DNA of 38,226 nt from Chromatiales bacterium (GTDB taxonomy: Bacteria; Pseudomonadota; Gammaproteobacteria; UBA6429; Thiohalophilaceae), in NCBI GenBank assembly GCA_027076325.1, contig JALTJZ010000021.1, positions 31,075 to 69,300 of the forward strand, given 5' to 3'. The position numbers and the translations under genes were made by a program. This document shows positions 28,111-38,226 of the stretch, piece by piece. The notes under the pieces were generated by a model. The model was not told the DNA's origin and ran no database searches. It saw only the letters and a program-made list of their open reading frames with translations. How positions within the stretch are numbered: position 1 is the stretch's first letter; each line of letters opens with the position of its first letter.

Positions 28111-28149
28111 CTTTAGTAGTATATCTTGTTATGCAGAAAATTCAGACAC

Positions 28150-28182
28150 AAAAAAAGCCGAGTAAATATACTCGGCTTTTTT
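28150..28182. terminator. bidirectional intrinsic terminator
   Basis: AGCCGAGTA and TACTCGGCT form a 9-bp stem around AATA, with an A-run on one side and a T-run on the other. On the minus strand it lies just after the SoxK-like gene and just before the xseA promoter region, insulating the two. Confidence 0.9.
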
Positions 28183-28200
28183 ATAAAATGTAAAGAGAGC

Positions 28201-28503
28201 TTACATATGACCAGTGTTCACTGGTTGCATAGACTGTTTTATAGCCATTGTGCTTTGTGCTTTTGCTTTACCTGCAAGTTTAACGGCTTTGTCATAGTCG
28301 CCAGCTTTAAGTGCTTTTTTTGCTTTTTTAATAATTTTTCTGGTATCGCGCCACTCAAATTGTCTTTTTGCAGCACGATTTGTTTCATGTTCAGCAGCCG
28401 CAATAGCCGCTTTTGCATCGTTTGCGGTGTGTTTAGGGCCTGCTGCGCATGCCGTCAATGTTAGGGCAATTGCCGCTACCAGGGTTATCATTAACTTTCT
28501 CAT
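28201..28503 (-). CDS. SoxK-like (SoxXA-binding protein family) lipoprotein
   Basis: This is a 100-residue periplasmic lipoprotein with signal peptide and lipobox LTAC (C19). The mature part is Ala/Lys-rich and helical (DAKAAIAAAEHETNRAAK, FEWRDTRKIIKKAKKALKAGDYDKAVKLAGKAKAQS). The EWRDT-x-KxIKKAKKA pattern followed by a TPR-like helix pair recalls SoxK, which binds the SoxXA cytochrome in thiosulfate oxidation; that assignment is from memory of the family. No other sox gene is nearby, so it may be a paralogue with another role. A strong GGAGGAA site precedes ATG 28503, and a terminator follows. Confidence 0.75.
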   Translation of the reverse strand: MRKLMITLVAAIALTLTACAAGPKHTANDAKAAIAAAEHETNRAAKRQFEWRDTRKIIKKAKKALKAGDYDKAVKLAGKAKAQSTMAIKQSMQPVNTGHM

Positions 28504-28728
28504 TTATTCCTCCAAAGTCGTCAAAATTCTATTGTTGTTTTGCTATTTTTTTATGTATTTTCAATTGATTAAAAAGATTTTTAAGCATTGAACTATTTAT
28601 AAATTCGGGGGGGTAGTAAGCCCGGACTTGTTTTGATTATGCGTGGTTATATACTGAATGGCAATAGTTGATTGGCTAATCTTTTAAGATTATTTTACTA
28701 AATTTACAATTTATATTGGATCATCATA

Positions 28729-30254
<1,526 letters not shown>

Positions 30255-30281
30255 TCTTTTCTTACATTTAGGTAAACCACT

Positions 30282-31862
30282 GTGACGATGGCAAATATCC
30301 ATGCAGATCGTATTCTTATTCTTGATTTCGGTTCTCAATATACCCAGCTTATTGCACGGCGTGTGCGAGAGTCCGGTGTATACAGCGAAATTTATCCTTA
30401 CGATATCGAAGAATCGGTTATTACCAATTTTAATCCAAAGGGTATTATTCTTTCCGGTGGTCCTGAAACGGTAACGGCGGGTGAGTCACCACGCGCCCCC
30501 GAATGTATTTTCCAAATGGGGGTTCCTGTTTTAGGTATTTGTTATGGGATGCAAACCATGGCGGCACAACTAGGCGGACGGGTTGAGTCAGCTAACACGC
30601 ATGAATACGGTTATGCTCAGGTACGTGCGCATGGCCATACCGAATTATTAAAAGACATCGAAGACCACCAAAGCAAAGAAGGTTATGGCCTGCTGGATGT
30701 CTGGATGAGTCACGGCGACAAGGTGGTCGAGCTACCCGAAAATTTTATTTTACTGGCATCGACGGAGAGTGCGCCGATTGCAGGCATGGCTGATGAGTCA
30801 CGGCGTTTTTATGGCCTGCAATTTCATCCGGAAGTGACTCATACCCATCAGGGTAAGCGTATTGTCAGCCGTTTTGTTCATGATATTTGTGGCTGTGCGA
30901 ATTTATGGACAGCCGATAATATTGTTAATGACAGCATTGAAACGGTACGCAAACTGGTTGGGGATGATGAAGTTATATTAGGCTTGTCTGGTGGAGTCGA
31001 CTCATCCGTGGTCGCCGCATTATTACACAAAGCCATTGGTACTCAATTAACCTGTGTCTTTGTAGACAATGGTTTGTTACGCCTTAATGAAGGTGATCAG
31101 GTTATGGCCACTTTTGCCGAGCACATGGGGGTGAAAGTCATTCGTGTCGATGCTGAGCAACGGTTTTTAGATGCCTTAAAAGGTGAAGCCGACCCCGAGA
31201 AAAAACGTAAAATCATCGGCAACTTGTTTGTCGATATTTTTGAAGAAGAGTCCAGTAAACTTAAAAATGCAAAATGGCTGGCACAAGGCACCATTTACCC
31301 AGACGTGATTGAATCGGCCGGCGCAAAAACAGGTAAGGCACATTTAATCAAATCCCACCACAATGTGGGTGGTTTGCCTGACTACATGAAGCTAAAACTT
31401 TGTGAACCGTTGCGTGAACTATTTAAAGACGAAGTGCGCAAATTAGGTGTGGAACTGGGTTTACCTTATGACATGGTTTACCGGCATCCTTTCCCCGGTC
31501 CTGGCTTAGGCGTGCGTATTCTGGGTGAGGTTAAAAAAGAATACGCTGATATTTTACGCCTTGCCGATAATATTTTTATCGAAGAACTGCATGCACATAA
31601 CCTGTACCAAAAAGTCAGCCAGGCCTTTACTGTATTCCTGCCGGTTAAATCGGTGGGTGTGACCGGTGACGGGCGGCGTTATCAATACGTTGTATCACTG
31701 CGCGCCGTTGAAACCATTGACTTTATGACCGCACGTTGGGCACATTTACCGTATGAGTTTCTGGAAACCGTATCGAGCCGCATCATTAATGAAGTTACGG
31801 GTATTTCACGAGTGGCTTATGATATTTCCAGTAAGCCACCGGCTACGATAGAGTGGGAATGA
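30282..31862 (+). CDS. guaA: GMP synthase (glutamine-hydrolysing)
   Basis: GuaA aminates XMP to GMP using glutamine and ATP, completing the pathway begun by GuaB. The 526-residue protein has a class I amidotransferase domain (about 10-205; nucleophile C87 in GICYGMQTM, His/Glu in QFHPEVTHT), an ATP-pyrophosphatase domain (SGGVDSS P-loop near 235), and the C-terminal dimerisation domain ending [12 protein letters not shown] 30282 is nine bases after an AGGT; ATG 30288 is also possible and changes only two residues. Confidence 0.98.
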   Translation: MTMANIHADRILILDFGSQYTQLIARRVRESGVYSEIYPYDIEESVITNFNPKGIILSGGPETVTAGESPRAPECIFQMGVPVLGICYGMQTMAAQLGGRVESANTHEYGYAQVRAHGHTELLKDIEDHQSKEGYGLLDVWMSHGDKVVELPENFILLASTESAPIAGMADESRRFYGLQFHPEVTHTHQGKRIVSRFVHDICGCANLWTADNIVNDSIETVRKLVGDDEVILGLSGGVDSSVVAALLHKAIGTQLTCVFVDNGLLRLNEGDQVMATFAEHMGVKVIRVDAEQRFLDALKGEADPEKKRKIIGNLFVDIFEEESSKLKNAKWLAQGTIYPDVIESAGAKTGKAHLIKSHHNVGGLPDYMKLKLCEPLRELFKDEVRKLGVELGLPYDMVYRHPFPGPGLGVRILGEVKKEYADILRLADNIFIEELHAHNLYQKVSQAFTVFLPVKSVGVTGDGRRYQYVVSLRAVETIDFMTARWAHLPYEFLETVSSRIINEVTGISRVAYDISSKPPATIEWE

Positions 31863-32120
31863 CCTGCACTAACAGCTGAAGTTTGGCTGAGGTTTTACGG
31901 CTTGGAGCATGACAGCTTCATGTTACAAGTGAATTGCCTGGGTTGTAAAAGTTGCTGTTTTATTGAGTGGCCATAATGATTTGCCAATAAAAACTGGGTT
32001 TATGCGTTTTTTAAAGTGTGATAGTCTCTTCAAACAATAATAAGCTGCTTAATTAAAGCAGTGCATAATATTAGGTGCATACAAACTGCTTAATTTTCAA
32101 ACTTTGTGGGGGGAGTTGAA

Positions 32121-34166
32121 ATGATAAAGCGCAGGTTATTCAAGGTTCTTTTCTTCGCAGCCATAACTTATGGCCTGTCTGCCTGTGGTGGCGGTGGCGG
32201 CGGCGGTGGTGATTCCGCTGGTAACTCTACAGAAGCCAATGCAACTGCAGTAACGGATAATATTGTTAATGTAGCCCGCAATACCACAGTAACACTGGAT
32301 GGCAGCGCCAGCTCTGATCCTGATGGCGATGTACTCACTTACAAATGGACACAAACCGCAGGCACCGATGCCACGAGCGGTAATGGTTTTCTCGCTGGAG
32401 CCACCCCACAATTTACGGCACCGGCTGATGTTTCTACACTGCTTTTTGAGCTAACCGTTAATGATGGTAATGGCGACAGTGCTGCGGTACCAGTACAGGT
32501 TAACATACTGGAACATACCGGTCCGTCTTTTTATGTTGACGGTGATAACGGCAGTGATGCCAGTGGTGATGGCTCACGCAGTAATCCTTATGCCTCTATC
32601 GCATTTGCGCTTGCCAGTATTTCTGGTACTAATTATGACATTTATGTAAAAACACGCACGGCACCTTACGATGAAGCCAGCGCAACCCTGGCCATTCCGG
32701 ACAATACCAGCTTGTATGGCGGCTATGGTGCTAACTGGGTACGCGACGTTACCAATAACCGCACCCAGGTTTCAGGGCATAAACAGGCTATCTTATTCAC
32801 TAGTGTTAATAATAATGCCTGGTTCTCCGGTTTTGAATTAACCGCTGCTGATGGTGATGGCAACGCGCCTTTTAGTAGCAGCGCCATTGCCGCTGAAGCA
32901 GGTTCGGCAACGCTTTATATTCAAGACAATACCATTAGTTCTGGCAATACCAGCACCAGTGCATCACGCAATGATAGTTATGGATTAAGGTTGGTTAACC
33001 TGGCTGGTGTAAGGGTGCAACGCAATACCATTACCGCCGCGAATGCGGGCAATAGTACGAATGTCGGCAGTAATGGTGCTGGCGGAATAGATGGCAGAAA
33101 TGGCATAAATGCTGGCCCCACTATTCCAGATTCAGGTAAAGGTGGCTGCGAAGATTTCACCATTAATGGCTGCCCCAGTATTCGCAATAGCGGTGGCCCT
33201 GGGGGGCGTGGTGGCGAACGCGGTGGTGGCAACGGTGAAGATGGCAAACGTGGCTGGGTTTCAACTTCTGGTGCCAGCGGTGATCAAACCGGTGGCGCGG
33301 GTGGTGCAGGTGGTTACGGTGGTACGAGTACTCGAACCGGTCGCGATGGCAATCCTGGCTGGGGTGGTTCAGGTAGACGTGGCGGTAACGGCGGCATCGG
33401 TAGCGGTTTTATTTCGAATGGGTTTTATACCAACACAACGGCTCAGGCTGGGCAAAACGGGTCACACGGTGTCGGTGGTGGTGGCGGCGGTGGCGGTGAA
33501 GGCGGCGGCCTAATCGGTATCGGTGATTTTGGCGGCGGCGGTGGTGGTGGCGGTCAGGGCGGCATTGGTGGCTTGGGTGGTGGTGCAGGTGGTAGCGGTG
33601 GCGCTTCCATTGGTATTTTGCTTTCCAGTATCACAGATGCGCTTATCGACAACAATACGATTAATAGTGGCAATGGTGGCAGTGGTGCTGCCGGTGGTTT
33701 TGCCGGCTCTGGTGGCTCTGGTGGCAACGGTGGTATTGGAGTTGGCGTAAATGATAATGGTGCTGCTGGCGGCGACGGTGGCGGTGGCGGTATGGGGGGT
33801 GCCGGCGGTCAGGGCGGCGCGGGTGCGGGCGGCCCCAGTTATGGCATTTTTGTTGACACAAATCTCGCCCCCACTATCAGCAACAATATTCTAACCGTGG
33901 GTAATGGCGGTGCACCGGGCACTGATGGCGCAAGCAGCAACGGTGGTGCAATTGGCGGCCGAAATGGAACAGCGGGTATCGGTCGTATTGGTGGCGCAGC
34001 GCCTAGCATAACCAGAGGATCCTCTGGCACACCTGCTGAAGGCGGTTGGACTTATAACATTTATGACATTAACCCTAACGAAGGCTTAGTACCTGCATTA
34101 AGCAATAATACATTCAATACTGGCACTGCGGGAATACGCGGTCGTGCTGGGGCGACAAATTTTTAA
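32121..34166 (+). CDS. Gly-rich beta-helix lipoprotein with PKD-like and DUF1565-like domains
   Basis: This large probable surface lipoprotein has 681 residues from ATG 32121 (GGGGGAG 6 nt upstream). Signal peptide ends in lipobox LSAC with C22, followed by eight glycines, a common flexible leash. Residues about 45-130 look PKD/cadherin-like (VTLDGSASSDPDGDVLTYKW). A DUF1565-type segment begins YVDGDNGSDASGDGS (138-152) and NPYASIAFAL. Beta-helix rungs with N-T-I/N-N-x-I patterns (IQDNTISSG, VQRNTITAAN, IDNNTINSG, ISNNILTVG) follow, separated from about 310 to 640 by long Gly-rich loops. No catalytic residues are recognised. GC content is visibly higher than in neighbours because of glycine codons. 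Function unknown; adhesion, sugar binding or polysaccharide cleavage are possible. Confidence 0.85.
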   Translation: MIKRRLFKVLFFAAITYGLSACGGGGGGGGDSAGNSTEANATAVTDNIVNVARNTTVTLDGSASSDPDGDVLTYKWTQTAGTDATSGNGFLAGATPQFTAPADVSTLLFELTVNDGNGDSAAVPVQVNILEHTGPSFYVDGDNGSDASGDGSRSNPYASIAFALASISGTNYDIYVKTRTAPYDEASATLAIPDNTSLYGGYGANWVRDVTNNRTQVSGHKQAILFTSVNNNAWFSGFELTAADGDGNAPFSSSAIAAEAGSATLYIQDNTISSGNTSTSASRNDSYGLRLVNLAGVRVQRNTITAANAGNSTNVGSNGAGGIDGRNGINAGPTIPDSGKGGCEDFTINGCPSIRNSGGPGGRGGERGGGNGEDGKRGWVSTSGASGDQTGGAGGAGGYGGTSTRTGRDGNPGWGGSGRRGGNGGIGSGFISNGFYTNTTAQAGQNGSHGVGGGGGGGGEGGGLIGIGDFGGGGGGGGQGGIGGLGGGAGGSGGASIGILLSSITDALIDNNTINSGNGGSGAAGGFAGSGGSGGNGGIGVGVNDNGAAGGDGGGGGMGGAGGQGGAGAGGPSYGIFVDTNLAPTISNNILTVGNGGAPGTDGASSNGGAIGGRNGTAGIGRIGGAAPSITRGSSGTPAEGGWTYNIYDINPNEGLVPALSNNTFNTGTAGIRGRAGATNF

Positions 34167-34261
34167 AATAAAAAAAGGGCATGATGGTTTTTGTGTTTCA
34201 GGTAGCTCTAGCTTTGTAGCAGAAGAGATGGTGCTCAGCGATTTTTGGTTTTGTTACTGTA

Positions 34262-34738
34262 ATGGCGCATAATGCTTCAATGCAAACAAAGCAAGACATT
34301 AAGTGGATGCAACATGCGATTAAGCTTGCACAGCATGCTGAATCCATTGATGAAGTGCCGGTCGGTGCGGTGCTGGTTAAAGATAACCAGCTGATTGCCG
34401 AAGGTTGGAACCAACCCATTAGCAGTAATGATCCCAGCGCACATGCCGAGGTCGTCGCATTGCGTGCTGCCGCACAGGCATTAAACAATTACCGTTTGGT
34501 TGATACTACTTTATACATTACTCTGGAACCGTGTGCGATGTGTGCTGGTGCGTTAATGCATGCACGCGTAAAACGGGTTGTGTTTGGTGCGAGTGACCCG
34601 CGTACAGGCGCAGCGGGCAGTGTGTTTAATATTTTAAATTCAACCGAACTAAATCATATCATTGATATTCAACAAGGTGTGTTACAGCAAGAATGCAGTG
34701 CGTTGTTAACCCGTTTTTTTAAGAATAAACGGAAATAG
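34262..34738 (+). CDS. tadA: tRNA-specific adenosine deaminase TadA
   Basis: TadA converts A34 to inosine in tRNA-Arg(ACG), allowing wobble decoding, and is essential in most bacteria. The 158-residue protein has the cytidine/deoxycytidylate deaminase fold with the zinc site H61 and catalytic E63 (SAHAEVVALR) and PCAMC (C91, C94). EVPVGAVLV and RVVFGASDPRTGAAGS are family blocks. ATG 34262 is taken; ATG 34280 is an alternative six codons in, and neither has a strong ribosome site. It converges on mltF, the conserved gammaproteobacterial order, with a repeat copy between. Confidence 0.96.
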   Translation: MAHNASMQTKQDIKWMQHAIKLAQHAESIDEVPVGAVLVKDNQLIAEGWNQPISSNDPSAHAEVVALRAAAQALNNYRLVDTTLYITLEPCAMCAGALMHARVKRVVFGASDPRTGAAGSVFNILNSTELNHIIDIQQGVLQQECSALLTRFFKNKRK

Positions 34739-34765
34739 AAAATATTTCAGGTGTGAAAATAAGTT

Positions 34766-34877
34766 GGCCATTGCGAGGCGATAGCGCGGCAATCCTGCTG
34801 GAATGTACCCCCGCATCAAAAAGGTTGCTGCGCAGCCTGCCGAGTTTTGCCCGTAGCTAAAGGCTCACCACAACGAC
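34766..34877. repeat. palindromic repeat, copy 3 (between tadA and mltF)
   Basis: The left arm begins GGCCATTGCGAGGCGATAGC and continues CGGCAATCCTGCT, close to copy 2. The right arm (34823-34877) contains GTTGCTGCGCAGCCTGCC, then GTAGCTAAAGGCTCACCACAACGACC. It matches the right arm of copy 1 (2086-2141) in most positions. Together the arms form an imperfect inverted repeat. It lies between convergent genes and might act as a terminator or mRNA-end stabiliser; no T-run is seen. Confidence 0.75.
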
Positions 34878-34906
34878 CGTTAAATTTTTATTGGAACGTC
34901 AATGAT

Positions 34907-36319
34907 TTATAAGATAGGTGACGAGTAAGCCAGGATAGATTCCGGCACATCATCGTTTAAGCCTCGTTCAAGCTGCCAGCGAAGAATGTCATAGTAACTG
35001 CGGATGTTTTCGACATATTTTACGGGTTCAAGCCCGCGCGCATAACCATAGCGTGTGTTTTTGTACCATTTTTTCTGTCGAAGCAAGGGTAAACTTTTCT
35101 TCACGTCTTCCCATTTATAGGGGTTACCACCAAGTTGTTCAGTGATAAGTTGTGCGTCTTTTACATGCCCGTAACCTACATTATAAGAGGCAAGCGCCAG
35201 CCAGGTGCGATCAGGTTCGGTAATTTCAGCCGGCAGGCGATCAATTAATGAACGTAGGTATTTAGCACCACCATTAATACTTTCTTCCGGATCGGTACGA
35301 ACAGCTACACCGAGTTGCTTTGCGGTGACTTTGGTTAACATCATCATGCCACGCACACCTGTGGGTGATTTTGCGCGGGGATTCCAGTGTGACTCCTGAT
35401 ACGCAGTTGCAGCTAGCAGGCGCCAGTCAAGTTTATTTGCCTGTGCAGCATCGCTTAACATGACCTGATATTTGGGCAAACGTCGGTTTACATGATACAG
35501 ATAAGTATAGGTGCCAGCGTAGTCATAGCGGTTAATATGGCCGTAATGGCGTTCAATTAAATTATCAAGCTCTCCGCTGCTTTTTAAATTATTAAAGAAA
35601 GTCACAGCTTTGTCATATAGAGAACGATCTTTGCTGTTACTAAAGGCCCAGGCTAATTGTTGTGGTTGGGAAATATCAAAGGCAACATTTAGCTGTGGGT
35701 GATAGCGGCGGTTAATCGAAAACTCATTTGAATCGACAATCGTAAAATCGAGGGTTTTTTCAGCGACCAGGTTCACCAGTTCACTGGCACCAGCCGTTGA
35801 GTTTTCATCCCAGTTTAAGTTTTTCCAGGTTTGTTTGATTTCGGTTAAGCGCTCAACATGGCTGCTGTTGGCAATCACTTCAATTTTACCGTTTTGCAGG
35901 TCAGCCAGGTTGCGGGGACGCCGGTTTTTACGGTTATAAACAAGTTGTTGTGTTATTGACTGGTAGGCAGGTGCAAATAATACTTTCTGTTTGCGTTCTT
36001 CGGTTACAGTTAAACCAGCAGCGGCAACGTGTGCATCGCCATCTTCAACCTGGTCGAGAATGTCTTTTATATCATCAGAGGTAATTAAGGTCAGTTTTAC
36101 ATTGAGAGAGGTAGCAAAGCGCTGCAACAAATCGTATTCCATGCCGGTTGGGCCATGTGGGCCTTCGTAAAAGGTGGTCGCCGCATTACGTGTGAGTGCG
36201 CGTAGCTCACCACTGGAAAGAACTTGCTCGAGTAAGTTCTTTTGTGGTGTGCACGCATTTAATACGACAGTAAATAAAATAGCAAGACCAATAACACCTG
36301 CAAAAATACGACTATGCAT
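34907..36319 (-). CDS. mltF: membrane-bound lytic murein transglycosylase MltF
   Basis: MltF cleaves the glycan strand of murein and has a solute-binding-like regulatory domain that senses muropeptides. From ATG 36319 (GGGGA 6 nt upstream) it has 470 residues; the in-frame TTG 36331 lies before the ribosome site. The signal ends in lipobox LNAC with C23, so it is likely outer-membrane anchored. The ABC-solute-binding-like module spans about 35-265 (GMEYDLLQRFATSL; GLTVTEERKQKVLFA). The SLT domain covers about 285-450, with catalytic E309 (AATAYQESHWNPRA) and LASYNVGYGHVKDA. Length and motifs are normal. Confidence 0.95.
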   Translation of the reverse strand: MHSRIFAGVIGLAILFTVVLNACTPQKNLLEQVLSSGELRALTRNAATTFYEGPHGPTGMEYDLLQRFATSLNVKLTLITSDDIKDILDQVEDGDAHVAAAGLTVTEERKQKVLFAPAYQSITQQLVYNRKNRRPRNLADLQNGKIEVIANSSHVERLTEIKQTWKNLNWDENSTAGASELVNLVAEKTLDFTIVDSNEFSINRRYHPQLNVAFDISQPQQLAWAFSNSKDRSLYDKAVTFFNNLKSSGELDNLIERHYGHINRYDYAGTYTYLYHVNRRLPKYQVMLSDAAQANKLDWRLLAATAYQESHWNPRAKSPTGVRGMMMLTKVTAKQLGVAVRTDPEESINGGAKYLRSLIDRLPAEITEPDRTWLALASYNVGYGHVKDAQLITEQLGGNPYKWEDVKKSLPLLRQKKWYKNTRYGYARGLEPVKYVENIRSYYDILRWQLERGLNDDVPESILAYSSPIL

Positions 36320-36669
36320 AATATTCCCCAAACCCTGTACACTTTATAGCGGCAATGCGAGTAATATCTGAAGTGGTTTTGTTCATAATTTAACCCTGAA
36401 TTAATCGTCAAAGCAGCGTAGTGGTATATTATAACACACTAATATTTGGGCGCAGTGTTATTATATATAAGGTATAGTCCTCATATATAGTAAATAGTTC
36501 ATAATTTTTATGTTAATTTTCAATGCGTTACTACTGAAATAGTGCTGTTTTGGGGAATATGTTTTGTATGTTGTTGTATTTTATGGGTTTTAATTAAATT
36601 TATTTAAAATCAATTACTTATGTTTTTATGGATTAAAATTTGTTTCGTCCGTCATTAAGGTTAATTTTT
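36320..36669. other. 350-nt divergent intergenic region between mltF and rimO
   Basis: Strongly AT-rich, with no frame of useful length. It must hold promoters for both genes. On the minus strand a TATAAT occurs at 36427-36432 with no good -35, and a TATAAA at about 36347 with a weak TTCAGA. The rimO ribosome site TAAGG lies at 36656-36660. No terminator or RNA gene was recognised. Confidence 0.5.
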
Positions 36670-37989
36670 ATGCACGATAGTTTGTCAAAAGTTGGTTTTA
36701 TCAGCCTGGGTTGCCCTAAAGCACTGGTGGATTCTGAACGTATTCTGACCCAGTTACGTGCCGAAGGTTACGAAGTGGTGCCCAGCTACCAGGATGCCAA
36801 CCTGGTGGTGGTGAATACCTGTGGTTTTATCGATGATGCGGTGACTGAGTCATTAGACACCATTGGCGAGGCACTGGCTGAAAATGGCAAGGTAATAGTG
36901 ACGGGCTGCTTAGGTGCAAAAGGGGACATTGTAAAGCAAACCCACCCGAATGTGCTTGCCGTGACCGGGCCACATGCCACCGAAGAGGTGATGCAGGCTA
37001 TTCACACGCATTTACCCAAACCACATGATCCGTTTATTGATCTTGTACCATCCGGTGGTGTGAAGTTAACCCCCCGGCATTATGCTTACCTTAAAATTTC
37101 GGAAGGCTGTAATCATCACTGTCGTTTTTGTATTATTCCGAGCCTGAGAGGGGATTTAGTCAGTCGGCCGATTGGTGACGTGATGACCGAAGCTGAAAAC
37201 CTGGTGCAAGCCGGTGTAAAAGAATTACTGGTGGTTTCGCAGGACACCAGCGCCTACGGTGTGGATCTTAAATATAAACCGGACTTCTGGAAAGGCAGGC
37301 CGTTGAACACGCGTATGCTCGATCTTGCGGCGGCTTTAGGTGATTTAGGAGTCTGGGTACGGCTGCACTATGTGTACCCTTATCCACACGTGGATGATGT
37401 GATCCCGCTAATGGCCGCGGGTAAAATTCTGCCATACCTGGACATTCCATTACAGCATGCCAGCCCCACTATTTTAAAATCGATGAAACGCCCGGCGAAT
37501 ACTGACAATACATTAAAGCGCATTCAACAGTGGCGAAGTGTGTGCCCAGATATTACGTTACGCAGCACGTTTATCGTTGGTTTCCCTGGCGAAACCGATG
37601 ATGATTTTAAACAGTTATTAGACTTTCTGGAAGAAGCGCAACTTGATCGTGTTGGTTGTTTTGCCTATTCGCCGGTTGAAGGTGCCACGGCAAATGCATT
37701 ACCCAACCAAATTGATGAAGACGTTAAACAACAACGGCTGGACATTTTTATGCAAAAACAGGCTAGCATCAGCGCCCGTAAATTGCAGCAACGTGTAGGA
37801 CAGAGCTTACAGGTTATCGTTGATGGTATCTCTGAAGATGGCCATGCACTTGCACGTTCAAAGGCTGAAGCCCCCGACGTTGATGGCTGGGTGATTATTG
37901 AAAATCAGCAACAATTAGTATCTGGTGAGTTTGTGACGGTTAAAATAACCGATGCAGATGAACATGATCTGTGGGCTAAGTTAGTATAA
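36670..37989 (+). CDS. rimO: ribosomal protein S12 methylthiotransferase RimO
   Basis: RimO adds a methylthio group to Asp88 (E. coli Asp89) of ribosomal protein S12 using two [4Fe-4S] clusters and AdoMet. From ATG 36670 (TAAGG upstream) it has 439 residues. The N-terminal UPF0004 domain has C15, C51 and C80 ([31 protein letters not shown]). The radical-SAM core has [15 protein letters not shown], and a C-terminal TRAM domain follows (about 375-438). The S12-type [10 protein letters not shown] distinguishes it from MiaB. TTG 36640 in frame is unlikely to be the start. Confidence 0.97.
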   Translation: MHDSLSKVGFISLGCPKALVDSERILTQLRAEGYEVVPSYQDANLVVVNTCGFIDDAVTESLDTIGEALAENGKVIVTGCLGAKGDIVKQTHPNVLAVTGPHATEEVMQAIHTHLPKPHDPFIDLVPSGGVKLTPRHYAYLKISEGCNHHCRFCIIPSLRGDLVSRPIGDVMTEAENLVQAGVKELLVVSQDTSAYGVDLKYKPDFWKGRPLNTRMLDLAAALGDLGVWVRLHYVYPYPHVDDVIPLMAAGKILPYLDIPLQHASPTILKSMKRPANTDNTLKRIQQWRSVCPDITLRSTFIVGFPGETDDDFKQLLDFLEEAQLDRVGCFAYSPVEGATANALPNQIDEDVKQQRLDIFMQKQASISARKLQQRVGQSLQVIVDGISEDGHALARSKAEAPDVDGWVIIENQQQLVSGEFVTVKITDADEHDLWAKLV

Positions 37990-38226
37990 AAACCGGGCTT
38001 TATATGGTATTTTATAAAGCAATACTATAAATATAAAAATAATTCATGGTTAATAAGCCGTTATGGTATGTGATTCTTCCCCCTCCTCACATATTTATAA
38101 ATAGTGCTAAACAGGGATAGTACAAAATTATTACAGCATTATAGGGCAGGCTTGTTTTATTGGCTGATTTAAACATTAACTATCCAGACTCTGAATTTAT
38201 TAATATGAATTTACCAATATGAATTT
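37990..38226. other. gene-free 3' end of the window
   Basis: GCTTTATA (37997-38004) and TATAAAGC (38013-38020) form an 8-bp AT-rich hairpin after rimO, but without a T-run. It may still mark the transcript end. The last 27 bases contain a direct repeat AATATGAATTT twice, separated by three bases. No gene is seen. Confidence 0.35.

Noticed and set aside
28126-28464. Cys/Phe-rich plus-strand frame opposite the SoxK-like gene
   Set aside because: It is the antisense of a gene with a lipobox and strong ribosome site, and it runs through the terminator at 28150-28182.
33180-33840. Repetitive GGTGGC-type DNA as a possible CRISPR or tandem repeat array
   Set aside because: Units are irregular and explained by glycine codons in an open frame; no constant repeat with spacers.
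32978-34030. Several Pro- or His-rich minus-strand and Val-rich plus-strand frames in the Gly-rich lipoprotein gene
   Set aside because: GGN repeats suppress stop codons in all frames; the composition of these frames (poly-Pro, poly-Arg/His, poly-Val) is the expected artefact.

Overview
This window looks like a chromosomal core segment of a gammaproteobacterium, read from gene content and order rather than from any search. The diagnostic blocks are queA-tgt-yajC-secD-secF, suhB divergent from trmJ-cysE-iscRSUA-hscBA-fdx-iscX, rlmN-pilW-rodZ-hisS-yfgM-bamB-der, guaB-guaA, tadA facing mltF, and rimO. By eye the DNA is moderately AT-rich. A small lipoprotein resembling SoxK (SoxXA-binding protein) hints at a sulfur-oxidising lineage, but only weakly.

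Layout. At 1-850 there is a MazE/MazF-type toxin-antitoxin pair cut by the window edge, then a minus-strand tRNA-Leu(CAA) with its own promoter. At 877-6805 lie the queuosine genes and the Sec accessory genes, closed by a strong terminator. At 7042-8813 three minus-strand genes follow: a Cys-rich membrane protein, an orphan and suhB. At 9016-16440 trmJ, cysE and a complete ISC iron-sulfur operon lie behind an IscR-type promoter. At 16857-23769 is the rlmN-to-der cluster for rRNA/tRNA methylation, type IV pilus assembly, outer-membrane assembly and ribosome GTPase function. At 23912-28503 a PAS-GGDEF-EAL protein faces an xseA-M23 peptidase-small protein operon and the SoxK-like lipoprotein. At 28729-31862 is guaB-guaA with a clear sigma70 promoter. 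At 32121-34166 is a large glycine-rich beta-helix lipoprotein, the most accessory-looking gene here. tadA, mltF and rimO complete the window.

The genes share some themes: tRNA modification and decoding (queA, tgt, trmJ, tadA, hisS, rlmN, tRNA-Leu), protein export and envelope building (yajC, secDF, bamB, yfgM, pilW, rodZ, M23, mltF), and Fe-S assembly supplying radical-SAM enzymes (rlmN, rimO).

I did not find an obviously new multi-gene system. The departures from expectation are: a RodZ that stops right after its membrane segment; absence of ispG and ndk from places where relatives often have them, with a 416-nt non-coding block in the ndk position; a dispersed palindromic repeat family (three copies), one copy nested in a larger inverted-repeat element whose edge supplies the queA stop codon; an insertion of about 20 residues in Tgt; a CX3CX2CC membrane protein; and the glycine-rich beta-helix lipoprotein. 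No CRISPR array, intact transposase, prophage or rRNA gene was seen.
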